Of a DNA stretch of 64,000 nt, positions 55,710-64,000 are shown piece after piece. Positions within the stretch are counted from its first letter, which is position 1; every line of letters begins with the position of its first letter. A program made the translations under genes and the position numbers. The notes under the pieces are model-generated. The model made no database searches. It saw only the letters and a program-made list of their open reading frames with translations, and was not told the origin of the DNA. This DNA comes from Deinococcus sp. KNUC1210 (lineage in GTDB: Bacteria > Deinococcota > Deinococci > Deinococcales > Deinococcaceae): positions 2,371,001 to 2,435,000 of the forward strand of contig NZ_CP092190.1 of assembly GCF_022344005.1 (NCBI RefSeq). The letters run 5' to 3'.

Positions 55710-56768
55710 GTGCAGCAAAGATTGCTCTGGTATGTCTTCAAAGAGGTGGTTCCCTGGTATCTGGGCGGTGTGCTGCTGTTTCTCGCACTCCAGATGACCA
55801 ATGCGCTCGCGACCACCGCCGGTCTGCTGATCTCTTACCGGGTGCCGTTTACAGAGGCCGCCTCGCTGTTCGGCAATCAGGTGCCTGGACTGCTGGGGCG
55901 CTGTATGGTGGTCGCGGTGCCGTTCGCGCTCCTGCTGGCCTTCGGGCGGCTCGCCAAGGACTCGGAATTCAAGGCGGCCAGGGCAGGCGGCGTGCGGCCC
56001 CTGTCGCTGCTGCTGCCGCTGCTCTTGCCCGCCCTCGCGCTCGGCGGTCTGATCTATTACAACTCGGGATGGCTGACGCCCCAGGGCCAGCAGAAGTGGT
56101 GGAACGCGTGGTACGGCGTGTACAACCAGTCGCCGCCGCCGCCCAGCACCGAAAAATACGCCTATGCCCAGGGCGACACCTTCTTTTCGGCGGGCCGCGT
56201 GCAGAACGACAGCGGCGGCACCCAGGCGCAACTGACGGGCGTGCTGGTGATTCAGGGCGACACGACCTACAGCGCATCCGTGGGCCGCTGGGACTCTGCC
56301 GCGCATACCTGGACGCTGCCGGGCGGCTCGCTGGTGGGGCCAGACGGCGTTCCCAGGGCCTTTACCAGCCCGGTGACGCTGCCACAGCGCGACGTGCTCC
56401 GCAAACCCACCACGCCGCTGGACCAGAGTGCGACGCCGGATCTTCGCCAGCAGCTCGCGGTGCTCCGGGCACAGAGTCCGCTCCCCACCGAGGGCAGCCG
56501 CAGTGTGGCCTTTGAACTGGCGCACCGGGTGGCCGACGCGTTCACGCCGTTCGTCTTCGTGCTGGCGGCGGGTGCGCTGGGGCTGCTGCTCAGCAACCGC
56601 GCCTGGGCCGCCGCCGGGGTGATCCTGTTCATCTTCGGCTTCTATGTGCTCTGGAGCACCGCGCCCGAACTGGCCCGAACGGGGGCCATGTCGCCCACGG
56701 TGGCGGCATGGTTTCCAAATGTGGTGTTTCTGCTGCTGGGCAGCGTGCTGGCCTGGCGGCTGAGATGA
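55710..56768 (+). CDS. LptF/LptG-family permease (first copy)
   Basis: A 352-residue YjgP/YjgQ-type membrane protein. Helix 1 (WYLGGVLLFLALQMT) and further helices near 60-125 are followed by a periplasmic beta region, then three helices at the C-terminus (VADAFTPFVFVLAAGALGLLLS onward). LAKDSEFKAARAGGV is the conserved cytoplasmic loop. In Gram-negative bacteria the LptFG pair drives LPS out of the inner membrane. Deinococcus lacks classical LPS, so another envelope lipid is likely the cargo. The GTG start has TAGACT 7 nt upstream. Confidence 0.87.
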   Translation: MQQRLLWYVFKEVVPWYLGGVLLFLALQMTNALATTAGLLISYRVPFTEAASLFGNQVPGLLGRCMVVAVPFALLLAFGRLAKDSEFKAARAGGVRPLSLLLPLLLPALALGGLIYYNSGWLTPQGQQKWWNAWYGVYNQSPPPPSTEKYAYAQGDTFFSAGRVQNDSGGTQAQLTGVLVIQGDTTYSASVGRWDSAAHTWTLPGGSLVGPDGVPRAFTSPVTLPQRDVLRKPTTPLDQSATPDLRQQLAVLRAQSPLPTEGSRSVAFELAHRVADAFTPFVFVLAAGALGLLLSNRAWAAAGVILFIFGFYVLWSTAPELARTGAMSPTVAAWFPNVVFLLLGSVLAWRLR

Positions 56769-56778
56769 GGCGAACCCG

Positions 56779-57867
56779 ATGAGGCTGCGCCGCTTCGACC
56801 GCTACGTACTCGAAGAAATCCTGCCCTACCTGTACTCGGGGCTGGCGGTAGTGATTCTGCTGCTGCTGCTGGCGGCGTTACAGGCAGTCATTGCGCCGCT
56901 GCTCGCCAAAGGAGCCGCGCCCATGCTGGTGCTGCGGCTGGTGGCGCTTCAGGTACCGGAGGCGGTGTCGCGGGGGCTACCCATCGCGCTGCTGTTCGCG
57001 GCGATGCTGGGGCTGTCGCGCCTCTCCGCCGACGCCGAACTCAAGGCGGCACAGTCGGGCGGTCTGCCCGGTACGCGGCTGTTCTGGCCGGTGCTGCTGC
57101 TGTCGCTGGGTGTGGCGCTCTTCAGCTTCACGGTGGCCGAGACGCTGGTGCCGCGTGCCAAGGTGCAGAGCCTGACGGTGCAGCGCGACATCGTGCTCGA
57201 CAACCCGCGTGTGCTGGGCCTTGGACAGAGCGGCGTGGTGCTTCAGGACGCACTGGGCCGGGCCATCAGCGTGGCGAAGGTGGGCACGAGCGGCGAACTG
57301 GAGGGCCTGCGCATCGTGACGCTCAGGGGCGGCCAGAGTGCCCGAGAGGTGATGACGGCGCGGCGCGGCACCCTCAAGGGCAGCGTGCTGACGCTGTACG
57401 ACGGGCAGCGCATCACGTATCAGGATGCCCGCCCGGTCACGGTGGTGCGCTTTCAGAGCGGCACGCTGCCGGTGCAGGACGTGCAGGCCAGTCTGAACCC
57501 CGACGATACCCTGCTGCCGATCTACAAGCCGCTGCCCGAACTGCTTGCCAGCGTGCGCGAACTGCGGGCGCAGGGCATCAGCGCACCGCGTGAATTCACG
57601 GCGCTCCAGCGCAAGTTTGCCGAACCCCTGGCAGCGGTCACGATGGCCTTTTTCGCGGTGGCCCTGAGCGTCTTTTCGTTCCGCAGCGGCGTGAATATCG
57701 GGCTGGTGTGGGTGCTGCTGCTGACATTCGCGTATTACGCCACCTGGAGTGTCTTCCGGATCATGGGCGAAACCGGGGCGATTGCGCCGGAACTGGCCGC
57801 CTGGACACCTACGCTGATGTACCTGCTGGCAGGGCTGTGGCTGCTCTGGGCAGCGGCGCGGCGCTGA
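56779..57867 (+). CDS. LptF/LptG-family permease (second copy)
   Basis: A 362-residue paralogue of the preceding gene with the same layout: an N-terminal amphipathic start (LRRFDRYVLEEILPYLYSG), membrane helices, the conserved loop LSADAELKAAQSGGLPG, a periplasmic beta domain and three C-terminal helices. GAGG lies about 10 nt before the ATG, 10 bp after the first permease gene, so the two form one operon and probably a heterodimer working with an LptB-like ATPase encoded elsewhere. Confidence 0.88.
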   Translation: MRLRRFDRYVLEEILPYLYSGLAVVILLLLLAALQAVIAPLLAKGAAPMLVLRLVALQVPEAVSRGLPIALLFAAMLGLSRLSADAELKAAQSGGLPGTRLFWPVLLLSLGVALFSFTVAETLVPRAKVQSLTVQRDIVLDNPRVLGLGQSGVVLQDALGRAISVAKVGTSGELEGLRIVTLRGGQSAREVMTARRGTLKGSVLTLYDGQRITYQDARPVTVVRFQSGTLPVQDVQASLNPDDTLLPIYKPLPELLASVRELRAQGISAPREFTALQRKFAEPLAAVTMAFFAVALSVFSFRSGVNIGLVWVLLLTFAYYATWSVFRIMGETGAIAPELAAWTPTLMYLLAGLWLLWAAARR

Positions 57868-58028
57868 CAGACTGTTGATTCTCAAGGTTGATTCTGCCCA
57901 CTCTTAAAAGAGCCCAGCCTGTTTATGTTGTATGCCGCGCCGATTGTGTCTGAGTCCGCCTTTGCTTGCTCCAATGCTTCTTCACCTTGCATTCATGCCG
58001 CCCGCACTGTGCCTACACTAAGAACGCC

Positions 58029-58289
58029 ATGAATCGCCCTCCTACTGACATCGTGACCCTGCGCGTGGCTCACTGCCGCGCCGAACACGCCGCCCACGGA
58101 GAGCAATACCACCTTGCTGTCATGCATTACCGCACCTGTCTGGAGGCAGCCGAGCGCCGCGAAGACTGTCAGGCGGTGCGCTTCTTCGCGCTGAGGCTGG
58201 CCGACTGTTATGAACAGATGGGCCTGCTGCACAAGGCGCAGGAATTTCGCGAGCTGGGAGACTGCGAAGGCGGCTCGCTGCTGTCGTAG
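58029..58289 (+). CDS. Small TPR-like hypothetical protein
   Basis: An 86-residue helical protein. HGEQYHLAVMHYRTCLEAAER and RFFALRLADCYEQMGLLHKA look like two tetratricopeptide-type helical hairpins. Three cysteines are present. The family is not known to me. TACACT lies 9 nt before the ATG at 58029. It stands alone between the permease operon and a convergent TPR gene. Confidence 0.65.
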   Translation: MNRPPTDIVTLRVAHCRAEHAAHGEQYHLAVMHYRTCLEAAERREDCQAVRFFALRLADCYEQMGLLHKAQEFRELGDCEGGSLLS

Positions 58290-58374
58290 CACGGCTGTTG
58301 CAGTACCGCGCAAAAGGAACTCCGGGCCGCTCGAATGCTGCGGCCCGGACCTTCCTCTCCGATCTCCCGACTGC

Positions 58375-59541
58375 TTACTTTCCGGCCTGACTGAGTTTCA
58401 GGTAATACGCGCTCGTCTTGTCGTTCGGGTCGGCTTTCACGGCCATGCCATACGACACGGCAGCGGCGGCATAGTTTTTGTTCTCGTACTGCACGCGGCC
58501 CAGCCAACTCCAGGCCTTGCCGTAGCCCGGCGCAGCATTGACCGCCGTCTGAAAGCCTGCCTCGGCTGCGGCCTTGTCGCCCGCCTGATACTTGGCGTAG
58601 GCGTCGCGGAAGGCCTTGGCGGCGGGCAGTCCGACCTGTGCGCCCTCAGCGGCGAGGCCCTGGTTGTAGCGGTCGCTGGCGCTGGCTCCCGGCAGATTCA
58701 CCGCTGCGTCATAGGCGGCTTTTGCGCTGGCAGCGTCGTTCAGTTCCAGGGCCAGCCGCCCCTCTTCGCGCCACGCCTCGATAAAGTTGGGGGCCGCCGA
58801 GGTTGCCGATTTGAAGCCGTTCAGGGCTGCCTGCTTGCTGCCCGCATCCAGATTCTGATAGGCGCGGCTGAAGGCGGTGGTGGCGGCTGGGCCGTATTTT
58901 CCGGCATTCTGGGCCACGCCCAGGAAATAGCTCGCCACCTTGTCCGAGGGCCGAAGCTGGAGCGCCTGCTGGTACTGCGCCACTGCTGGAGCGAACTGTC
59001 CGCTTTCCAGGGCGACACGGCCCGCCCACAGCGCACAGTCGGCGTTCTGGGGGTCGAGGGTCTGGCAGCGGGCAAACGGAGCCAGTGCATTTCTGATATC
59101 GCCCCGTGCGTAGGCCGCGTAGCCCAGGTTGTACTGCGCCACTGCCGCCGCTTTCATGGCCTGCACGTCCGAGGGCTGCACCTTCAGATAGGCGTCCCAG
59201 GCGGTCTCGGCCTGCTTCCAGAATCCCACGTCGCTGTAGATCTGGGCGCGGAGTTGCAGCGCTGCCGGGTTGCTCGGATCGGCGCGAACGGCGATTTCGG
59301 CAGCGTCGGCAGCGGCTTTCCAGGCCAGATCGTCGATATGGTTGCTGCTGCTTTTGGTGCGGGCCTGCTGCACCAGGTCGCGGGCGGCAGCCAGCAGCGC
59401 GGCGGGATCGCCGGTCGGCGTGACAGGTGTGGCCTGCACCGGGGCTGTGGTGGTCGTGGTCGTCGTGGTGGTGGTGGTGCTCTGGGCCTGAGCCGTTCCC
59501 AGAAGCAGCGCCGCGAGTAGAAGCCGGACAGCAGGAGTCAT
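58375..59541 (-). CDS. Secreted tetratricopeptide-repeat protein
   Basis: A 388-residue exported protein. A signal peptide (LLLAALLLGTAQA) is followed directly by a run of eleven Thr. About eight TPR units come after it, for example AAVAQYNLGYAAYARGDIRN, GRVALESGQFAPAVAQYQQAL and WSWLGRVQYENKNYAAAAVS. It is probably a periplasmic scaffold. The threonine run is encoded by ACC/ACG triplets. No clear -10 or Shine-Dalgarno site precedes the ATG. Confidence 0.82.
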   Translation of the reverse strand: MTPAVRLLLAALLLGTAQAQSTTTTTTTTTTTAPVQATPVTPTGDPAALLAAARDLVQQARTKSSSNHIDDLAWKAAADAAEIAVRADPSNPAALQLRAQIYSDVGFWKQAETAWDAYLKVQPSDVQAMKAAAVAQYNLGYAAYARGDIRNALAPFARCQTLDPQNADCALWAGRVALESGQFAPAVAQYQQALQLRPSDKVASYFLGVAQNAGKYGPAATTAFSRAYQNLDAGSKQAALNGFKSATSAAPNFIEAWREEGRLALELNDAASAKAAYDAAVNLPGASASDRYNQGLAAEGAQVGLPAAKAFRDAYAKYQAGDKAAAEAGFQTAVNAAPGYGKAWSWLGRVQYENKNYAAAAVSYGMAVKADPNDKTSAYYLKLSQAGK

Positions 59542-59679
59542 ACTTCACAGCACCACACGCGCATGAGAGGCAACCCGCGCCCCGCTGATGCGCGTCTTCA
59601 GACTTGACGGCGCAGGCAGCAACGAACACGAGAGATCGGCGTGCCTGAGGCGCTGCCGATCTCTCGTTGGTGAAGGAAG

Positions 59680-60174
59680 CTAGAACTGCAGGCTGTAGCT
59701 GTCGCCGCCCGAGTCCTGACAGCTGCCGATCCCGTGCCGCTGGTCGTCTATCTGGAAGGTGCAGGTGAGCGTCTGGACCGCCTGCCCGTCTGTGGGAGCG
59801 GTCTTGGCGATCAGGTTGCCGGGGCGGGTCAGGTTGGCTGCCGAGGGAAGCTGGCCGCTGAGAGAGCCGTAAGGCCCACCCTGCCACCCGGAGGGCCAGA
59901 AGGACGGATCGCCATATCCCACCGTGAAGCCGAGATTCGCACCGCTGCTGCCCAGCACGGTGTAACGCCCGCTGAAAACCCGCTCCCCGATGGTCAGCCG
60001 GACATTGTCCGGATCGGTGGGCAGCATGGCGCGGTCCTGAAAATTCCCTATAAAGGCGACTGTTCCCTCGACTCCGGTCTTGACATTGACGATGCGTCCG
60101 CCCGTGCCCTGCAGGGTGGGAGCGCAGGCGGCGAGCAGAAACGCGGCGGCAGCGATGGGGAGAAGGCGGTTCAT
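59680..60174 (-). CDS. Lipoprotein of unknown function
   Basis: A 164-residue protein with a lipoprotein signal peptide and lipobox (FLLAACAP, Cys near residue 17). The mature part is beta-rich (TGVEGTVAFIGNF; GERVFSGRYTVLGSSGANLGF; TLTCTFQIDDQRHGIGSCQ) and has two further Cys that may form a disulfide. No family is recognised. TACCCT lies 5 nt before the ATG. Confidence 0.75.
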   Translation of the reverse strand: MNRLLPIAAAAFLLAACAPTLQGTGGRIVNVKTGVEGTVAFIGNFQDRAMLPTDPDNVRLTIGERVFSGRYTVLGSSGANLGFTVGYGDPSFWPSGWQGGPYGSLSGQLPSAANLTRPGNLIAKTAPTDGQAVQTLTCTFQIDDQRHGIGSCQDSGGDSYSLQF

Positions 60175-60250
60175 GCTTCAGGGTAGCGCCGGGCGAGTGG
60201 AAATACCTGAGAAGCTTGCCCGGCGCACATTCACCTACACCGGCAACCCG

Positions 60251-61240
60251 TCAGCGCTCGGCCAGCCAGTCCGCCACATCCAGCGCGTGATAGGTCATGA
60301 TGGCGTCGGCCCCCGCACGGCGAAAGGCGATCATGGTTTCCAGCACGGTGCGGCGCTCGTCGAGCATCCCCGCAGCCACGGCTGCCTTGATCATCGCGTA
60401 CTCGCCCGACACGTTGTAGGCGACCAGCGGCAGGTCGAAGGCGTCACGGATCACCCGGATCACGTCGAGGTAGGGCAGGCCCGGCTTGACCATCAGGTAA
60501 TCGGCTCCCTGCTCGGCGTCGAGCCGTGCTTCGCGCAGCGCTTCGCGGTAGCCGCCTGCCGGGTCCATCTGGTAGCTCGCGCGGTCCCCGAAACTGGGCG
60601 TGCTGCCCGCCGCCTCACGAAAGGGGCCGTAGTAGCCGCTGGCGTACTTGACCGCGTAGCTCATGACCGGAACGTGGCTGAAGCCCGCTGCGTCGAGCGC
60701 TGTCCGGATGGCTGCCACCTGTCCGTCCATCATGGCGCTCGGAGCCACCACGTCGGCCCCTGCCCTCGCCTGACTCACGGCGGTCTGGGCCAGCAGCGTC
60801 AGGGCCGCGTCGTTATCCACCGTCAGCTCACCGCCCACCTCGCACAGCGGCCCGCAGTGCCCGTGGTCGGTGTACTCGCACAGGCAGGTATCGGCGATGA
60901 TGGTGATGTCGGCGTAGGCAGCTCGGATGGCCCGAATCGCCACCTGCACGATGCCCTGATCGGCGTAGGCCTGCGAGCCCTGCGCGTCTTTGTCGTCGGG
61001 AACGCCGAACAACACGATGCTCCTGACGCCCTTGTCCCGCGCCTCGCCCACCCGCTTCACGGCCCCGGCCAGACTGTAGCGAAGCACGCCCGGCATGGTG
61101 CTGATCGTCTGATCGTCCTCGCCTTCGTGGACGAACATCGGATAGATCAGGTTGGCGGGCGACAGCGAAATTTCGCGGGTCAGGGCGCGGAGCGCGGGCG
61201 TGCGGCGCAGGCGGCGCGGACGGTCGAACGTGCTGGACAT
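60251..61240 (-). CDS. hemB: Delta-aminolevulinic acid dehydratase (porphobilinogen synthase)
   Basis: A 329-residue TIM-barrel enzyme that condenses two 5-aminolevulinates to porphobilinogen in haem synthesis. Schiff-base lysines are in [15 protein letters not shown] and [12 protein letters not shown]. The metal site is [14 protein letters not shown], the cysteine-rich zinc-type. [15 protein letters not shown] and YNVSGEYAM are further family motifs. The ATG at 61240 is chosen because TAGCCT lies 6 nt upstream; a GTG two codons earlier is less likely. Confidence 0.97.
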   Translation of the reverse strand: MSSTFDRPRRLRRTPALRALTREISLSPANLIYPMFVHEGEDDQTISTMPGVLRYSLAGAVKRVGEARDKGVRSIVLFGVPDDKDAQGSQAYADQGIVQVAIRAIRAAYADITIIADTCLCEYTDHGHCGPLCEVGGELTVDNDAALTLLAQTAVSQARAGADVVAPSAMMDGQVAAIRTALDAAGFSHVPVMSYAVKYASGYYGPFREAAGSTPSFGDRASYQMDPAGGYREALREARLDAEQGADYLMVKPGLPYLDVIRVIRDAFDLPLVAYNVSGEYAMIKAAVAAGMLDERRTVLETMIAFRRAGADAIMTYHALDVADWLAER

Positions 61241-61335
61241 GCCCACAGGCTAGTGCAGCGAGGCCGGGACAAATGGGGAGTTGAGAAGGAACAAGGAACA
61301 CGGCGAAGTGCAGGCCAGCTGCCGCGCTTTCCCGG

Positions 61336-62538
61336 CTACACCCGCTCGATCACGGTGGCGATGCCCTGCCCGACACCGATGCACATGGTCGCCAGCCCCA
61401 GTGTGCCGCCGCCGCGCTCCAGCTCATGCAGCAGCGTGGTCAGCAGCCGCGCTCCGCTGCACCCCAGCGGATGTCCGATGGCGATGGCTCCGCCGTTCGG
61501 ATTCAGCCGCTCGTCTTCCGGCGCGACCTTCAGATCGTGCAGCACCGCCAGTGCCTGCGCCGCAAACGCTTCGTTCAGTTCGATGGCGTGCAGGTCGGCC
61601 ACGCTCAGGCCCGCCCGTTCCAGCGCCTTCCGGGTAGCCGGAACCGGCCCGATGCCCATGATGCGCGGCGGCACCCCGGCGACAGCAAAACTGCGGACCA
61701 CAGCCCGAATGCTCAGCCCGTGCGCCTCGGCAAAGTCCCGGCTCGTCAGTGCCAGGGCTGCTGCTCCGTCGTTCAGGCTGCTGCTGTTGCCCGCCGTGAC
61801 GCTGCCACCCTTGCGGAAGACCGGACGTAGCGCAGCCAGCGCTTCCAGCGTGGTATCCGGGCGCGGGCCTTCGTCGCGGTTCACTGTGACACTGCCCTTT
61901 CGGCCTGCCACTTCCACGCCCACGGTTTCACGCTCGAATCGGCCTTCCGACTGCGCCCGCACTGCCTTCTGGTGGCTGTGCAGCGCATAGGCGTCCTGCG
62001 CCTCCCGCGAAATGTCGTACTCCTCGGCCAGATGTTCGGCGGTTTCGCCCATCGCGTCCACGCCGTACATCTCGCGCATCAGCGGATTGATGAACCTCCA
62101 GCCGAGCGTGCTGTCGTACAGCGTCTGGTTGCCGTTCTGGAAAGCCTTTTCCGGCTTGGCCTGCACCAGTGGGGCGCGGCTCATGCTCTCGACGCCGCCT
62201 GCCAGATACGCGTGTCCCTCGCCGCTCAGAATGCTTTTGACCGCCGTGTTCACCGCGTCCAGACCGCTGCCGCACAGCCTGTTGATGGTCGCGCCCGGCA
62301 CGCTGTACGGCAGCCCCGCCAGCAGCAGGCTCATCCGGGAAACGTTGCGGTTGTCCTCGCCCGCCTGGTTGGCGCAGCCCAGATACACGTCTTCGATGCT
62401 GGCGGCGTCCAGGCCGCTCCGAACGAGCACTTCCCGCAGGGCGACTGCGCCCAGGTCGTCGGGGCGAACACTGCTCAGGCCGCCCCCATAGCGGCCCACC
62501 GGGGTACGAACGGCACTCACGATCACAGCTTGTGGCAT
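61336..62538 (-). CDS. Acetyl-CoA C-acyltransferase (thiolase)
   Basis: A 400-residue thiolase. The nucleophilic Cys is in TINRLCGSGLDAVN near residue 90, with NSSSLNDGAAAL near 254, ELNEAFAAQAL and GGAIAIGHPLGCSGAR holding the second Cys and His. It resembles beta-ketoadipyl-CoA or acetyl-CoA acetyltransferases (PcaF/FadA-like); direction and chain length are not determined. The ATG at 62538 is used because TATCTT lies 6 nt upstream, which excludes an upstream frame extension. Confidence 0.92.
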   Translation of the reverse strand: MPQAVIVSAVRTPVGRYGGGLSSVRPDDLGAVALREVLVRSGLDAASIEDVYLGCANQAGEDNRNVSRMSLLLAGLPYSVPGATINRLCGSGLDAVNTAVKSILSGEGHAYLAGGVESMSRAPLVQAKPEKAFQNGNQTLYDSTLGWRFINPLMREMYGVDAMGETAEHLAEEYDISREAQDAYALHSHQKAVRAQSEGRFERETVGVEVAGRKGSVTVNRDEGPRPDTTLEALAALRPVFRKGGSVTAGNSSSLNDGAAALALTSRDFAEAHGLSIRAVVRSFAVAGVPPRIMGIGPVPATRKALERAGLSVADLHAIELNEAFAAQALAVLHDLKVAPEDERLNPNGGAIAIGHPLGCSGARLLTTLLHELERGGGTLGLATMCIGVGQGIATVIERV

Positions 62539-62566
62539 AGGAAGAAGATACAGGGCGGAGGGCTCA

Positions 62567-62630
62567 GGAAAACAGCAACGAGGGAAAAACACGCCAGATG
62601 GCCGCCTTTCCCTCGTTGCTGCTGTTTTCC
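62567..62630. terminator. Inverted repeat downstream of recA
   Basis: Arms 62567-62587 and 62607-62630 pair over about 21 bp with a 3-nt bulge and a 19-nt loop. It lies 36 bp beyond the recA stop on the minus strand and just before the thiolase promoter. There is no T-run, so it may work as a Rho-independent-like stop or RNA end stabiliser. Confidence 0.6.
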
Positions 62631-62665
62631 GGCAAGCTGCCGGGGTGGTGCCGAACGCTAACGCC

Positions 62666-63758
<1,093 letters not shown>

Positions 63759-63775
<17 letters not shown>

Positions 63776-64000
63776 GGTCGTCCTCCGAAATCGGTGCTGC
63801 GCTGATTGGTCCTTCTGTGTTGGTCGGTGCTTCAGTGGGAACAGCCGGTGTGGGGCTCGGCTGGCCCGTGAACGCGAAACGGCTCACGGTGTCGTAGACC
63901 GGTCCGGTCTTGTCGCGTGGCAGAAACGTATGAATCAGAGAGAACTGCGGAGCTGTCCAGCTCTGGCCAAACGTCAGGGGCGGCACGCGTGGGGCCGGAC
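63759..64000 (-). CDS. 2'-5' RNA ligase/LigT-like protein (C-terminal part, cut by window edge)
   Basis: The last 80 residues of a gene whose 5' end lies beyond the window. [17 protein letters not shown] and YDTVSRFAF match the final strands of LigT/2'-5' RNA ligase (2H phosphoesterase) proteins; the catalytic HxT motifs would be upstream. The tail is Pro/Thr/Glu-rich. The stop lies 17 bp inside recA. The assignment rests mainly on the weak C-terminal match plus the known ligT-recA order in Deinococcus. The frame stays open to the edge. Confidence 0.7.

Noticed and set aside
60080..61990. A 636-codon plus-strand open frame opposite hemB and the thiolase gene
   Set aside because: It spans the antisense of two unrelated enzymes and the gap between them and shows no protein family features.

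Overview
The window reads as chromosomal DNA of a Deinococcus species. The G+C content is high. RecA carries the GPESGGKTT form of the P-loop, PriA lacks its helicase motifs (the 'pseudohelicase' state reported for D. radiodurans), recA follows a 2'-5' RNA ligase-like gene, and many genes have a TANNNT -10 box about 6 nt before the start codon, which is the leaderless arrangement known in Deinococcus. There is no rRNA, CRISPR array, insertion sequence or prophage. The region is core chromosome with two small AT-rich inserts.

Layout. 0-6.8 kb: the 3' part of an ftsW/rodA-type gene, an amidohydrolase, a HAD phosphatase, an M48 protease, an aldo/keto reductase, a stress-type membrane protein and a GNAT acetyltransferase. 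6.8-10.4 kb: a T-box leader with a candidate GTC (Val) specifier ahead of a Nudix-valS operon. 10.4-15.5 kb: a FecR-like protein and a CHASE2-GGDEF signalling protein, divergent from an ABC-F ATPase. 15.5-16.5 kb: an AT-rich island with an orphan gene and a 32-bp palindrome. 16.5-25.4 kb, mostly minus strand: recJ with a LapA-like gene, a YchJ-like and LRV-repeat pair, a MoxR ATPase with a DUF2201 metallopeptidase, and a GGDEF-GAF protein. 25.4-27.3 kb: prfC behind a possible leaderless leader peptide. 27.3-35.8 kb: orphan genes, a gamma-carbonic anhydrase-like protein, a Nudix hydrolase, a DUF898-M48 pair, an RNase Z-like protein, a two-component system and a SHOCT protein. 35.8-39.3 kb: purA, folE, a CoA-type Nudix gene and mazG. 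39.4-46.2 kb: a secreted protein, an SDR, a DUF937 protein, a 37-residue small protein, rel and two unknown genes. 46.4-50.2 kb: polyphosphate glucokinase, rplT-rpmI, initiator tRNA-Met, ffh and tRNA-Lys. 50.4-64 kb: priA, a thioesterase, a PfkB kinase, mltG, two LptF/LptG permeases, a TPR protein, a lipoprotein, hemB, a thiolase, recA and the end of a ligT-like gene.

Functional themes are information processing and repair (recA, recJ, priA, prfC, ffh, rel, L20/L35, tRNAs), nucleotide housekeeping (purA, folE, mazG, three Nudix proteins), envelope work (FtsW/RodA, MltG, LptF/G-like) and signalling (two GGDEF proteins, one kinase-regulator pair).

At least nine single-base frame breaks occur in eight otherwise intact genes. 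Several fall in C/G homopolymers, so they look more like sequencing indels than gene decay. These genes are annotated across the break. The most interesting regulatory candidates are the short leader reading frame ending Pro-Pro-stop before prfC, the valine T-box controlling a Nudix-valS operon, and the hairpin-rich purA leader.
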